From JBCDJG01 sp038748065 (GTDB lineage: Bacteria > Pseudomonadota > Gammaproteobacteria > Pseudomonadales > Halieaceae), in assembly GCA_038748065.1 (NCBI GenBank), contig JBCDJG010000057.1, forward strand, positions 1-31,840: a DNA stretch of 31,840 nucleotides, in the 5' to 3' direction. Made by a program: the position numbers and the translations under genes. Positions 8,059 through 17,800 of this stretch are shown in pieces (positions within the stretch are counted from its first letter, which is position 1; the number at the start of each line of letters is the position of its first letter). The notes beneath the pieces were generated by a model that saw nothing but the letters and a program-made list of their open reading frames with translations, was not told the origin of the DNA and ran no database searches.

Positions 8059-8127
8059 TATTGGGCCGAGCAGCGCAACTGGCGTTATGTTTCGGCTGCC
8101 GCTATGCCACGAACGGGGAGATGATAG

Positions 8128-8754
8128 ATGTTAGGGCAAGCGACCAACGGCAAGCGCGTCTCGTTTGATAACGAGTGCCTGATACTTGTAGATGAGGCCG
8201 ACGAAGTCCAGGGCCACGCTAGTAAGGTCAGCGTGCACCGTGGCGACGGCAAGCTGCATCGCGCGTTTTCAATTTTCATATTTAACGGCGCCGATCGCGT
8301 CTTGCTGCACCAGCGCAGCAAACTCAAACCACTTTGGCCCGGCTTCTGGACCAACAGCTGCTGCAGCCATCCGCGCGAGGGCGAGAGCTATGAGCAATCG
8401 ACGCGCAGACGCTTACAAGAGGAACTGGGCATCGACGTGCCGCTGACGCGGCTTTATCAGTTTGAATATCGCGCCCGCTACCTCGACGTAGGCACGGAGC
8501 ACGAACTTTGCAGCGTGTACGTGGGTAACGTGAGCGAGGATTGGCATATTGAACCCAACAACCAGGAAATACAGGACTGGGGCTGGTTCGACTGCAACGT
8601 CCTCGATGACCTTATTCGGAACAAACCGACGCGATTCACGCCTTGGTTTCGCATGGAGTGGGAGAGGCTAAGGGGTGATCAGTATGCGCGCGTTCAGGCT
8701 ATCTGCGGCGCATCTCCAGCAAACCTGCATGGCGCCCATACAGGGGCAGCTTAG
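8128..8754 (+). CDS. idi: Isopentenyl-diphosphate delta-isomerase, type I (Idi)
   Basis: Idi interconverts isopentenyl and dimethylallyl diphosphate, balancing the prenyl supply for CrtE and the BChl tail. The 208-residue protein has the Nudix-like type I fold. The catalytic cysteine is the second one in WTNSCCSHP (Cys79), the Nudix-type helix lies in STRRRLQEELGI, and the catalytic glutamate is in HELCSVY (Glu126). RAFSIFIF and the LLHQRS..KPLWPGFW stretch also match the family. GGGGAG precedes ATG 8128. It stands just after the puf terminator, so it needs its own promoter, which I cannot define. Its stop codon overlaps the stop of the convergent hemN-like gene. Confidence 0.93.
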   Translation: MLGQATNGKRVSFDNECLILVDEADEVQGHASKVSVHRGDGKLHRAFSIFIFNGADRVLLHQRSKLKPLWPGFWTNSCCSHPREGESYEQSTRRRLQEELGIDVPLTRLYQFEYRARYLDVGTEHELCSVYVGNVSEDWHIEPNNQEIQDWGWFDCNVLDDLIRNKPTRFTPWFRMEWERLRGDQYARVQAICGASPANLHGAHTGAA

Positions 8755-10220
8755 AAACCCGCTGCCCAGCGGGCGACTGGCGAGGTATTACCCCACGCCT
8801 GATGCATGGCGAAGCGACCGCGTTCGGTGACGACCAGGTGCCCCGCTCGCGGCTGTTCGACGTAACCTCGCTCGATCAGGCTGGCAAGCGGTTCGGGCGC
8901 GTCATCACGATCAGCGGGAACATCGCCCGTGACCTCCATATTACACATTAAGTCACTCAACAGCGCGCGCTGCTGAGCCACCTCGGGGCTTATCCGGCAG
9001 CCGTCCTCGATAGGCAGGCGATCCTGCCATAGCGCATCGCTCCAACGACTGATATCGGCATGATTCTGGGCCACAATGCCGGGCATCTCGCTAATCGCTC
9101 CGGCACCAAAGCCCAGAACAATATCAGGCTCCATGGCGGTATAACCAATCCAGTTGCGGCGCACGAGTCGCTCGCGCCTGGCACTCCATAGCGGGTCTGT
9201 CTGCTTGGAGAAGCAGTCAAGGCCAATCCAGCTGTAACCAGCCTCCTGCATGGTGTCCGCGATGGCATTGAACATCGCCACTTTATCACCCAGGGACGGC
9301 AGCGACGCCGGGTCGAGTGAGCGCTGGTGCAAAAACGTTCCCGCCTGGCGAGAAAAAGACCAGCACAGCAAGCGATCGGGAGCCAGTTCAAGAATCGACG
9401 CCACACTGCGCTTCATGCTGCTCAGCGTTTGCTGCGGAAGACCATAGACCAGGTCCATGCTGAGGGCATCGAAATTAAAGTCGCGGGCATTGTCGTAGAC
9501 GTCGCTTAGCACCGACATTGACTGAGAGCGGCCGATGGCCTTTTGCACCTCGTCATCGAGGTCGCGAACCTCAAAATTAATGCGGCGAAAACCGAGACCT
9601 CGCAGCAGCGCCAGCTGCGCGCGCGAGCTGCGCTTGGGGCTGACATCCAGCGATGTCTCTGTGTGCTCGGTAATTGTGAAGTGACGTTCGATGATCGTCA
9701 TCAGCCGAATGATTTGGGTTTCACTCAGGTAGTTGGGCGTACCGCCCCCCAGGTGTAACTGCTGCAGCTCACGTCCATTCCCAAGGCGAGCCGTGACCAG
9801 CGTCATCTCCTGGTCGAGGGCTGCGAGGTATTGGTCGATTTCTGCAAGGCTGTGCGTAACGACGGTATTACGATCGCAGTTGAGGCAGCGCGATGGGCAG
9901 AAGGGTAGGTGAACGTAGACCGAAACAGGTTCATCAGCGCCACAGGCATGTGCGTGCTGATCCAAGGCCAGGGCGAATTCATCCCAATCGATTCGACCGG
10001 CGCTACCACCTTCTTCGATCGTCTTTATCGGGATAGTCTGAGGGCTGAACTTCAACATCGCGCCGCTCCGTGCAAAGCTGCAGGTGCCGGGCTGGCTGGG
10101 GCGTACCTTGGTCACATCACCTTTCGGCCTTTTATGGGAGGCCATGACAGGGTGTTTCCAGTCAGTCAGTGGGGTGGACAACATCTCCACACTAATGGGC
10201 AAAAGTAGCTCTAGCGTCAT
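8751..10220 (-). CDS. HemN-like radical SAM protein, divergent
   Basis: This 489-residue protein resembles oxygen-independent coproporphyrinogen III dehydrogenase. The radical SAM motif is CPSRCLNC in YVHLPFCPSRCLNCDRN (CX3CX2C), followed by LHLGGGTPNYLS, LVYGLPQQT and RNWIGYT as in HemN. It differs from classical HemN: the fourth cysteine of CX3CX2CXC is Arg, the GPRYTSYPT-type N-terminal segment is missing, and the Q of the VQDF motif is Arg (EVRDLD). It could be a HemN specialised for photosynthetic tetrapyrroles or a heme chaperone-like relative. The ATG at 10220 is 6 nt after puhE; alternative ATGs exist about 12, 25 and 53 residues downstream. It is the last gene of the minus-strand run and shares stop-codon bases with idi. 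Confidence 0.75.
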   Translation of the reverse strand: MTLELLLPISVEMLSTPLTDWKHPVMASHKRPKGDVTKVRPSQPGTCSFARSGAMLKFSPQTIPIKTIEEGGSAGRIDWDEFALALDQHAHACGADEPVSVYVHLPFCPSRCLNCDRNTVVTHSLAEIDQYLAALDQEMTLVTARLGNGRELQQLHLGGGTPNYLSETQIIRLMTIIERHFTITEHTETSLDVSPKRSSRAQLALLRGLGFRRINFEVRDLDDEVQKAIGRSQSMSVLSDVYDNARDFNFDALSMDLVYGLPQQTLSSMKRSVASILELAPDRLLCWSFSRQAGTFLHQRSLDPASLPSLGDKVAMFNAIADTMQEAGYSWIGLDCFSKQTDPLWSARRERLVRRNWIGYTAMEPDIVLGFGAGAISEMPGIVAQNHADISRWSDALWQDRLPIEDGCRISPEVAQQRALLSDLMCNMEVTGDVPADRDDAPEPLASLIERGYVEQPRAGHLVVTERGRFAMHQAWGNTSPVARWAAGF

Positions 10221-10226
10221 GCCTTG

Positions 10227-11024
10227 TCAAGTTTCTTTTACACAGGGGTCCGGGCTCTGATCCGTCGCGGACTGCGGTAAGGCCCAGCGCCACAGTGCCG
10301 CATCACCCAGCGGCAACATGAGAAACAGGTGTTCCAGAACGGCCAGCGATATCAGGGTGGCGACCAAAGTATTTGCGATCATGTCAAAGTCAGAGGCCCC
10401 AGCCGCCGCCGCGCCTTGAAACAGATGAAACGCAGCCAGCAAACCCATCGTCAGCGAAATGGGGAAGAGTGCATTCATACGCCGTCGGCGCGTATAGCTG
10501 TCCAGGTAGTGCAGATGATCGGGTAGCCACTGGCCATTGTAATTGCGCACCCCAAGAAACAGGTTGAGCTTCGCGCTCCAACGCATCAGCCAAAGCGTCA
10601 AGAAGCTGAGCGTCGCCACCTGGTTCGGCCCATCCCACGACAGACTGATAACCAGCGCCGCCAGGACCAGCACCGCAAGCTCGTGATACAAGCTGGTCGC
10701 GATCGCTAGAAAGAAGCGCTGAACTGGTGAGACAGCGGCCGGGCAAGGCTCACTGTGCGGCCCCGTGACGATGCCCATCAAGTAGCCCATCTCGAGCCAG
10801 CCCCAGATAACGAGCACGAGCAGAAAACCGACGATTGCGCCGGCCGCCGTATCATCGAGGCTGTTAGCGGACAGGCTGGCAAGACTTGCCAGCATGAGCG
10901 CGCTTGCACAGAGAAAGCTCCAGCGATAGGTGCCGCGCGGCAGGTGGTTGAGCATCAGTATGACACCCGTGCTGAACCACCAGCCGATCAGCGCTACCGC
11001 GATGGCGAGCAAATAATTACTCAA
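10227..11024 (-). CDS. puhE: Photosynthetic complex assembly protein PuhE (DUF3623)
   Basis: PuhE is an integral membrane protein of the photosynthetic complex assembly protein 2 family, which influences reaction-centre assembly and BChl production. The protein has 265 residues with about seven hydrophobic segments, starting with YLLAIAVALIGWWFSTGVIL. LNHLPRGTYRW and the WSAKLNLFLGVRNYNGQWLP block are characteristic. The start is a TTG at 11024; it is chosen because the segment it includes matches the usual N-terminus, whereas the first ATG would remove the first membrane helix. The gene follows puhA by 34 nt. puhB and puhC, which often accompany puhA, are absent here. Confidence 0.87.
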   Translation of the reverse strand: MSNYLLAIAVALIGWWFSTGVILMLNHLPRGTYRWSFLCASALMLASLASLSANSLDDTAAGAIVGFLLVLVIWGWLEMGYLMGIVTGPHSEPCPAAVSPVQRFFLAIATSLYHELAVLVLAALVISLSWDGPNQVATLSFLTLWLMRWSAKLNLFLGVRNYNGQWLPDHLHYLDSYTRRRRMNALFPISLTMGLLAAFHLFQGAAAAGASDFDMIANTLVATLISLAVLEHLFLMLPLGDAALWRWALPQSATDQSPDPCVKET

Positions 11025-11058
11025 GGCTAACTGCCCGCAACCTGCCTCCGTGTGGTCG

Positions 11059-11826
11059 TCATATCACCGGGTTGACACGTTCCGCTGTCGCATAGAGGTG
11101 ACCTCCGCCATAGTAGGCCGTAATCTTGTCCTCTTCCTGCAGCGTCACGTGGTCAGGGTTTGATAGCCCCGGGACCCCGGCAAACTGGTCCGCACGGATG
11201 GCTTTCACAGCAACGTGGTCTGTAGACGCACTGACGCCGGCCATGAAAATCGGCAGCAATACGCGTCGCTCGCCCGACTCCACTTCAAGATAGCGAACCA
11301 GGCTCTCTGGGCGGTCGATCCAGACGTCCACGACTGTGCCGGCGACTTCGCCGTCGCAGCCAATTACTGGCCGCCCGCGCGGGTCGGGGTCCTTTTCGTT
11401 AACGCCATGCCCTGTCGCGACACGCAACGGCACAATCTTGGGCTCTCCCTCGTGATCCAGTTCCGGCTCATCAGGCCGCAGGTTGTAGGCCGCGGGGCCC
11501 ACCGCATCCGCCAGCGGATCCCCGGTAGGATGAAGTGGGGCACCAGGTGCAGGTGAGACGGGCGTAGCCGCCAGCGGGTAGGGTTCGCCTTCAGGTTCCG
11601 GCGCGGGCACTACGCGGGTGCCTCCCCCATGTGGCAGTTTAAAGACCTTCGCCGGGGGCAGGCCCGGGAAGCCCTCCTTGGTTTCGCCGGAGTCGGTCTG
11701 CAGGGGGTAGCCCTCCCGCTTGCTCTCCCGATGCAGCCAGAAGACCAGGACGAAAAAGAACCCCCAGAACAGGTACAAAAGTAATTGTGCAGCATCGATA
11801 TAGCTGGTTACTTGGCCGGATATCAT
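11059..11826 (-). CDS. puhA: Reaction centre H subunit (PuhA)
   Basis: PuhA caps the cytoplasmic face of the L/M reaction centre and shapes proton delivery to QB. The 255-residue protein has one N-terminal transmembrane helix (about residues 11-31, LLLYLFWGFFFVLVFWL). It is followed by HRESKREGYPL and a soluble beta-rich domain ending in IRADQFAGVP and DKITAYYGGGHLYA, all typical of the H subunit. The ATG at 11826 has GGAG close upstream; the open frame extends further, into lhaA, but that extension is not PuhA-like. Finding puhA supports a full reaction centre in the organism even though pufL and pufM are not in the window. Confidence 0.94.
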   Translation of the reverse strand: MISGQVTSYIDAAQLLLYLFWGFFFVLVFWLHRESKREGYPLQTDSGETKEGFPGLPPAKVFKLPHGGGTRVVPAPEPEGEPYPLAATPVSPAPGAPLHPTGDPLADAVGPAAYNLRPDEPELDHEGEPKIVPLRVATGHGVNEKDPDPRGRPVIGCDGEVAGTVVDVWIDRPESLVRYLEVESGERRVLLPIFMAGVSASTDHVAVKAIRADQFAGVPGLSNPDHVTLQEEDKITAYYGGGHLYATAERVNPVI

Positions 11827-11857
11827 AGTGTCATCTCCGTGGTGAAAAATGCCTTGG

Positions 11858-13288
11858 TCATCCCGGGAACTCCGCAAGGTGCATGCCGGGCTTTGTCTCC
11901 ATACTGTCACCGGGCTGCCGCGCCAGCGGGCCGATGGCCACCAGAGCAGCGAACAGCAACAGAATCTCCATGTGATAGACCACGCTATAGGCGGCAGCGG
12001 GTCCACTCAGAACTTCACCAAGCAGACCACTGCCTGCCCAGGTGGATACGATGTCACGCACGGCCCCGCCAGCGGCAACCGCCAGACCCGTCGCGGTCGC
12101 CTGCACCGCGCCCCATGCGCCAAGAGCCAGGCCGCGATGCTCCTGACGACCGGATACCATCGCAGACGTCAGTGTGCCCACGGCGAACAGCCCACCGCCA
12201 AGGCCAATCAGCGCAGTGCCCACCCTGAATAGCAGGGGGGAGTCCAGCGGCGCAGCCAGCGTAACCGCGGCGAAGGCGAACAGGCCAAGCACAGCGCCAT
12301 AGCCCGAAATCCTGACTGGATCTGTGCCTCGCCCAAGATAACGGGAGGCCAATAGAAACGCCGCCAGCATGCCGCCGGCAAAGATCGCCGTCAGACCTGT
12401 GGTCTGACTGACTGACAGACCCAGCACCTCTGCGCCGTAGGGTTCAAGCAGAATGTCCTGCATGCTGAACCCGGCGGTTCCCAATCCGACCGCTAGCAGC
12501 AGCCGGGGAATGCGTTCTGTACCGGCAAACTTGCGCCAGCTTGCGCGAAAGGCAGGCCTTACCCGGTCTGGCAGCGTCAGGTGAGGCTGCCTGGCCTCCT
12601 GCTTCCACAGGGCGACGACGTTGAGCACCAGTGTGACCACTGCTGCTCCCTGTATGACCTTGATCAGGATCAGATAGTTGAAGTCTTCAAGTAACGAGGC
12701 AAAGGCCAGAGAACTGACGATCATACCGATCAGCAGCATGACATAGAGCAAGGCCACGACTTGAGGCCGCGTGCGCTCGCTAGCCAGGTCAGTTGCCAGT
12801 GCCAGGCCTGCGGTTTGCACGGTATGCAGCCCTGCGCCCACTAACAGGAAGGCCAGCATCGCAGCCGCCGGGCCCACCCAGAGCGGACCGGAGTGGGGCT
12901 CCGTCATAACGATGAGAGCAAAGGGCATAATCGCCAGCCCGCCGAACTGTGTCATCGTACCGGTCCAGATGTAGGGCACACGGCGCCAGCCCAGGAAAGA
13001 ACGATGGTGGTCCGAACGATGGCCGATCAGTGCTCGAAGAGGCGCGAACAAAAGCGGCAGCGACACCATCAAGGAGACTATCCACGCAGCCTGCCCAAGC
13101 TCAATGACCATAACGCGATTCAACGTACCGCTAAGCAGTACGACCGCCATACCGACGGTGACCTGGAATAGCGACAAACGCATCAGGCGCAACAAAGGCA
13201 GTTCGCCCGACACGGCGTCAGCAAAAGGCAGCCAGCGTTCGCTGACGGTCTGCAGCTGCGCGCTGAAGTCAGGCAGGGGCAGCTTCAT
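11858..13288 (-). CDS. lhaA: Light-harvesting complex assembly protein LhaA (PucC family)
   Basis: LhaA is a 12-helix major-facilitator-type membrane protein of the bacteriochlorophyll-delivery (BCD) group, needed for LH1 assembly. The 476-residue protein contains RLSLFQVTVGMAVVLLSGTLNRVMVIEL, LFAPLRALIGHRSD and FLGWRRVPYIWTGT (near residue 100), the standard N-terminal blocks. DILLEPYGAEVLGLSVSQTT in the middle is another family signature. Its start overlaps the bchM stop by 4 nt and puhA follows after 31 nt, matching the bchM-lhaA-puhA order seen in purple bacteria. A second, different BCD protein is encoded at 24671-26038. Confidence 0.92.
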   Translation of the reverse strand: MKLPLPDFSAQLQTVSERWLPFADAVSGELPLLRLMRLSLFQVTVGMAVVLLSGTLNRVMVIELGQAAWIVSLMVSLPLLFAPLRALIGHRSDHHRSFLGWRRVPYIWTGTMTQFGGLAIMPFALIVMTEPHSGPLWVGPAAAMLAFLLVGAGLHTVQTAGLALATDLASERTRPQVVALLYVMLLIGMIVSSLAFASLLEDFNYLILIKVIQGAAVVTLVLNVVALWKQEARQPHLTLPDRVRPAFRASWRKFAGTERIPRLLLAVGLGTAGFSMQDILLEPYGAEVLGLSVSQTTGLTAIFAGGMLAAFLLASRYLGRGTDPVRISGYGAVLGLFAFAAVTLAAPLDSPLLFRVGTALIGLGGGLFAVGTLTSAMVSGRQEHRGLALGAWGAVQATATGLAVAAGGAVRDIVSTWAGSGLLGEVLSGPAAAYSVVYHMEILLLFAALVAIGPLARQPGDSMETKPGMHLAEFPG

Positions 13289-13980
13289 GATTTGACCAGC
13301 TCACAGGCTTGGGAGATATAAAAGCCACTATTAACACGCTGTGACCGGCCGCGCTGCCAGGCGTCGAGACCCCGATCCAGCCGCCGCCACAGATCGCTCT
13401 GCGCGATAGGCTCAATGGAGGGCGCTCGATTGCCCCGGGGAAAGAGGCCTCCCACCGCGTGCATAGCACCAAGCAGCGCCGTGCGCGGCGCGAAGGTAAA
13501 TACGATGGAGCGAGTCACGCTCTCACTCATTTGGTGGAGGCTATTGACCATGTCCTCGGCCTGGTAGTGAATGAGCGAGTCCATAGCCACGCCGTAATCG
13601 AAGTGGCCAAGCTCGAGGTGGCGCATATCGCCCACCATGAAAGTGATGTTCTGCGCAGCTGGCTCGTTTTCCAGCCGTTCCTGCGCAAGGGTTACCAGGG
13701 TTGGCGACAGGTCAACCGCTACAACCTGCGCACCGCGCTGCGCCGCTTCCATAGCGAGCGCACCGGTACCGCAGCCGGCATCCAGCAGGCGAGCGCCACT
13801 CAGGTCCTGCGGCAGCCAATTGAGCAGCGTTGCCCGCATGCTGTCCCGTCCCGCCCGCACCGTCTGCCTGATGCGGCTAACAGGGGCATCCGAGGTTAAT
13901 CGCGCCCAGGCATCCGCAGCCGTGCGATCGAAATAGGTGGCGATCTCACCGCGCCTGCGTTCGTAGCGTGCGCCGCTCAT
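13285..13980 (-). CDS. bchM: Mg-protoporphyrin IX O-methyltransferase (BchM)
   Basis: BchM transfers a methyl group from SAM to the C-13 propionate of Mg-protoporphyrin IX, making the monomethyl ester used by the cyclase AcsF. The 231-residue protein has the N-terminal YFDRTAADAWARLTSD segment of BchM and the SAM motif LLDAGCGTGALAMEAA, near residue 65. VVAVDLSPTLV follows, and there is a later DSLIHYQ block. Its start shares a base with the bchL stop and its end overlaps lhaA by 4 nt, so translation is likely coupled. Confidence 0.94.
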   Translation of the reverse strand: MSGARYERRRGEIATYFDRTAADAWARLTSDAPVSRIRQTVRAGRDSMRATLLNWLPQDLSGARLLDAGCGTGALAMEAAQRGAQVVAVDLSPTLVTLAQERLENEPAAQNITFMVGDMRHLELGHFDYGVAMDSLIHYQAEDMVNSLHQMSESVTRSIVFTFAPRTALLGAMHAVGGLFPRGNRAPSIEPIAQSDLWRRLDRGLDAWQRGRSQRVNSGFYISQACELVKS

Positions 13981-14897
13981 CAGTCAAACCCCAGAAAATC
14001 GAACAGGTCCCGATCTTTCATCGGATTTACCTCTAGCGGCTCGGTTCCCTGCCACAGGGCTTCTGCCAGGTCCATGTACTCTTGCTGCACTTCGGCGAGC
14101 CCGGGGGCATCCTCCAACTCGAACAGGGTTGACTTCTTCAGGCGACTGCGCCGAATCACATCCAGATCGGGAAAATGCGCCAGCCGCTTGAGGCCAACTT
14201 CCGCATTAAAACGATCGATCTCATCGGTGTCGGCGCTGCGATTCGCAATCACGCCACCGAGGCGCACGCCGTAGTTTTTCGCCTTGGCCTGTATCGCGCT
14301 GGCGATTCTGTTCATGGCAAAGATCGAGTCAAAGTCATTGGCGGTTACGACCAGGGCCCGCTCGGCGTGCTGCAGAGGCGACGCAAAGCCGCCGCAAACG
14401 ACGTCCCCAAGCACGTCGAAAATCACAACGTCAGCGTCTTCCAGCAAATGGTGCTGCTTCAGCAGTTTCACGGTCTGGCCAACAACATAGCCGCCGCAGC
14501 CAGTACCCGCCGGGGGCCCGCCAGCTTCAACACACATCACGCCGTTGTAACCTTCGTACACGTAATCCTCGGGCTGCAGCTCCTCGGGGTGGAAATTAAC
14601 CGTTTCAAGCACGTCGATGACTGTTGGCATCAGCGCCTTGGTCAGGGTAAAAGTGGAATCGTGCTTGGGGTCGCAGCCGATCTGAATGACGCGCTTTCCA
14701 AGGCGTGAAAAAGCGACCGACAGGTTGGACGAGGTCGTGCTCTTACCGATACCGCCCTTGCCGTAAACGGCAAATACCTTGGCCTGGTCGATCTGCGTGT
14801 CTGGATCGAGATGGACCTGCAGGCTGCCTTCGCCGTCCGGCGGTGTGCCGCGTGTCGGGTCGATCTGTTTGACTTCAATCGTCTCTGGCATATTCAT
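13980..14897 (-). CDS. bchL: DPOR iron protein (BchL)
   Basis: BchL is the NifH-like ATPase of dark-operative protochlorophyllide reductase, delivering electrons to BchNB for reduction of ring D. The 305-residue protein has the P-loop YGKGGIGKS (residues 45-53), GCDPKHDST near 75-82, and the cluster cysteines Cys134 (GTGCGGY) and Cys168 (GDVVCGGF). It ends with the characteristic DRDLFDFLGFD. Its start overlaps the end of bchH by 4 nt. It is a clear paralogue of BchX in this window, and KSTTSSNLS after the P-loop separates it from BchX. Confidence 0.96.
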   Translation of the reverse strand: MNMPETIEVKQIDPTRGTPPDGEGSLQVHLDPDTQIDQAKVFAVYGKGGIGKSTTSSNLSVAFSRLGKRVIQIGCDPKHDSTFTLTKALMPTVIDVLETVNFHPEELQPEDYVYEGYNGVMCVEAGGPPAGTGCGGYVVGQTVKLLKQHHLLEDADVVIFDVLGDVVCGGFASPLQHAERALVVTANDFDSIFAMNRIASAIQAKAKNYGVRLGGVIANRSADTDEIDRFNAEVGLKRLAHFPDLDVIRRSRLKKSTLFELEDAPGLAEVQQEYMDLAEALWQGTEPLEVNPMKDRDLFDFLGFD

Positions 14898-17800
14898 GCA
14901 GCGGCCTCGCTGGATACACCTTCAAGCCAATCCTCAAGATCCTCACCGGCGCGGCGGAGTGCGTCGAGACACTCATCATCCGGAGCCCAGTAGTCACGCT
15001 CCTGAGCTTCCATGAGGCGGTTGGCGACCTTCGCGGCCGCCGTTGGATTGAGTTCGGCGAGTCGCTTACGCATGGCCTCGTCGAGAATGAAGGTTTCGGA
15101 TATTCGTTGGTAGACCCAGGGCGACACGCTACCTGTGGTAGCGGACCATCCCAGGGTGTTGGTGACATGCTCTTCGATATGGCGTACGCCTTCAAAGCCG
15201 CTGTCGAGCATGCTCTCGTACCACTTGGGATTCAGCACGCGCGTACGCGTCTCCAGCGCCACCTGCTCCTGTAGCGTGCGGATTTTGCCATCACCGAGCG
15301 TCTGGTCTGAGATGTAAACCGAGACGTCTCGCCCGCTTTCTCGCTTAATGGCCCGACTGATGCCGCCCAGCGTATCGAAGTAGTGGTCGACAGTGGTAAC
15401 CCCGAGCTCGACCGAGTCCAGGTTCTGGTAGGCAAGATCAACGTCGCCAAGCATCTCCTGTAGCTGCGCTGAGCGTGCTACGGATTCGCCCGAACGCTTA
15501 TAAGCAAAGCCCTTACGACGCGTGTAGGCTTCGGCAAGCTCATCTTCATCATCCCACTGCCCGTTATCGACCAGCATGTTTACGTTTGCGCCGTAGGCAC
15601 CTTCGGCATTACTGAAGACGCGCAGTGCAGCCGTCTCAAGATCACAATCATGCTCGTCCATATACGCGAGCGCGTGTTTGCGTACAAAGTTGTGCTGCAG
15701 CGGCTCGTCTGCTTCGGCCGCAAGATAAGCCGCTTCCGCCAGCAGTCGAGCCTGCAGCGGCAAGAGGTCACGAAATATGCCGGACATAGTAATGATGACA
15801 TCTATGCGTGGGCGACCCAGCTGCGCGAGCGGTATCAGGCGCGCACCGGTCAAGCGACCATAGCCATCATGTCGCGGCTGGGCACCGAGCAGCGCCAGTG
15901 CCTGGGCGATGGGCGTACCGCCCGTCTTAAGGTTATCCGTGCCCCAAAGTACCAAGGCCACTGACTCAGGGGGCGGCGCGCCCTCTTCGGCATGCCGCTC
16001 AAGCAGGCGCTGAGCCTGACGCTCTCCCTCCTTGAGACAAAAGGCATCTGGCAGACGGTAGGGGTCGAAGCCATGTAGGTTCCTGCCGGTTGGCAATATC
16101 GCCGGGTTTTGCAGCAGATCTCCCCCAGGTACAGGGCGAACAAAACCGCCATCAAGCGCATGCACCAAGGCGCCAATCTCATCATTTCGCGACAGCAGCA
16201 TGCCGGCTTCAGCCAGCTCCCCCAGCTTCGTGGCCAGGGTGTCTTCGTCCAGACCCGTGTTACCCACGAGCGGCAGTGCCTCTCGCACCGAGCAGCCATC
16301 GACCAGCGCCTCGACGCAGCCTCTTGGGAGCTCCACATCCAGGGCCGCACGGCCCATGGCGGCGAGCATGTCGAGGCGCTGCGCGCGCGGCATCTCCCGG
16401 CCAAGCACATGCAGGCCATAGGGGACCAGCGTGTCTTGCAACTCCATCAACTGCGCGTGCAGCGCAGTCACTCTTTTTTCATAGTCTCGCACTTCCCAGG
16501 GCGGCTCCGCGGCACAGAGATCGACCGCGCTCGCCTGGGCCTGCACCAGCTCCGCCAAATCACGCGCTGCTTCACCCTGCTGAGGCTGGCCGCGCCAGCG
16601 ATCAATTGACTCGCGCAGGGCCTGCAGGCCCTGGTAGAGCTCGCAGTTAGCCAGCGCAGGCGTGAGATAGCTTATCAAGGTGGCCGCCGAGCGACGCTTG
16701 GCGATCAAGCCTTCCGACGGATTGTTCGCTGCATAGAGATAGAAATTGGGCAAGTCGCCTATAAGCCGTTCCGGCCAGCAATCCCTGGACAGCCCAACCT
16801 GCTTGCCCGGCATAAACTCCAGCGCGCCGTGCGTACCAAAATGGACAACTGCGTTGGCCTTGAAATCCTCGCGCAAGTAGCGATAGAAAGCACTGAAAGC
16901 ATGGGTAGGCGCAAAGCCGCCTTCGAAGAGAAGCCGCATGGGGTCGCCTTCATAGCCCATACCCGGTTGGACACCTACCATGACGTTGCCAAAGCGTGCG
17001 CCGAGGATGAACAGACCGCCCCCATCGCTGAGCTGTTTGCCAGGTGCCGCGCCCCACTGCGCCTCGATGTCGTCAAGCCAGGGCTCGCGCGTGACATGGT
17101 CGTCCACACTGATCCGTTCAAGTACATTGGCGTGGGTACCGTAACGCTCGGCGTTGCCGCCGATGATGGCTTTGCGCAGCGCCTCGACTGAATCAGGAAC
17201 ATCAATGTCATAACCCTGACGCGACAGCTCCAACAGGGTCTCAAACAGCGACTCAAAAACGTTGAGGTGAGCGGCGGTGCCTGTATTGCCGGCATTGGGC
17301 GGGAAATTGAACAGTACAATCGCGACCCGGCGGGTATCGCGACCTTCGCGGCGCAAAGCGACCAGTTTGGCCACACGGTCCGCCAGCGATACGACCCGTT
17401 CAGGCTCCGGTCGCATATCATGCGTACCCTCTTCCCTCGCCGGCGATGCGTCAGCGCTTGTCTCGCTGCGACCGCCAAAAACAGACGGCGCGATAGCGCC
17501 GTCCAGCTCCGGGATGGCGACCATCATGGTCGCCTCAATCGGCATCAGACCATGCGGTGATGCCTGCCAGCTTTCGAGGCTTTGGAACTCCAGAGCCTGC
17601 GCTGCAATATAGGGTACATCCAGTTCAGCCAGCATTTGCTCTGCCGCGCTGGCGTCGTTGTAGGCAGGGCCACCAACGAGTGAAAAACCAGTCAGCGACA
17701 GCACAGCATCAACTACCGGCTTGCCTTTCGAAAGGAAGTACCGCTCTATCGCAGGGCGCGCATCGAGCCCGCTGGCAAAAGCGGGAATAACGCGCAGGCC

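Noticed and set aside
11827..12006. N-terminal extension of puhA to 12006
   Set aside because: The extra 60 residues overlap lhaA and are Trp/Cys/Arg-rich, unlike any PuhA; ATG 11826 has a ribosome site and begins the family N-terminus.
16090..16650. Long plus-strand open frames (up to 186 codons) opposite bchH
   Set aside because: They are shadow frames of a GC-rich, strongly conserved gene; the Arg/Pro/Ala-rich composition and lack of motifs argue against coding.
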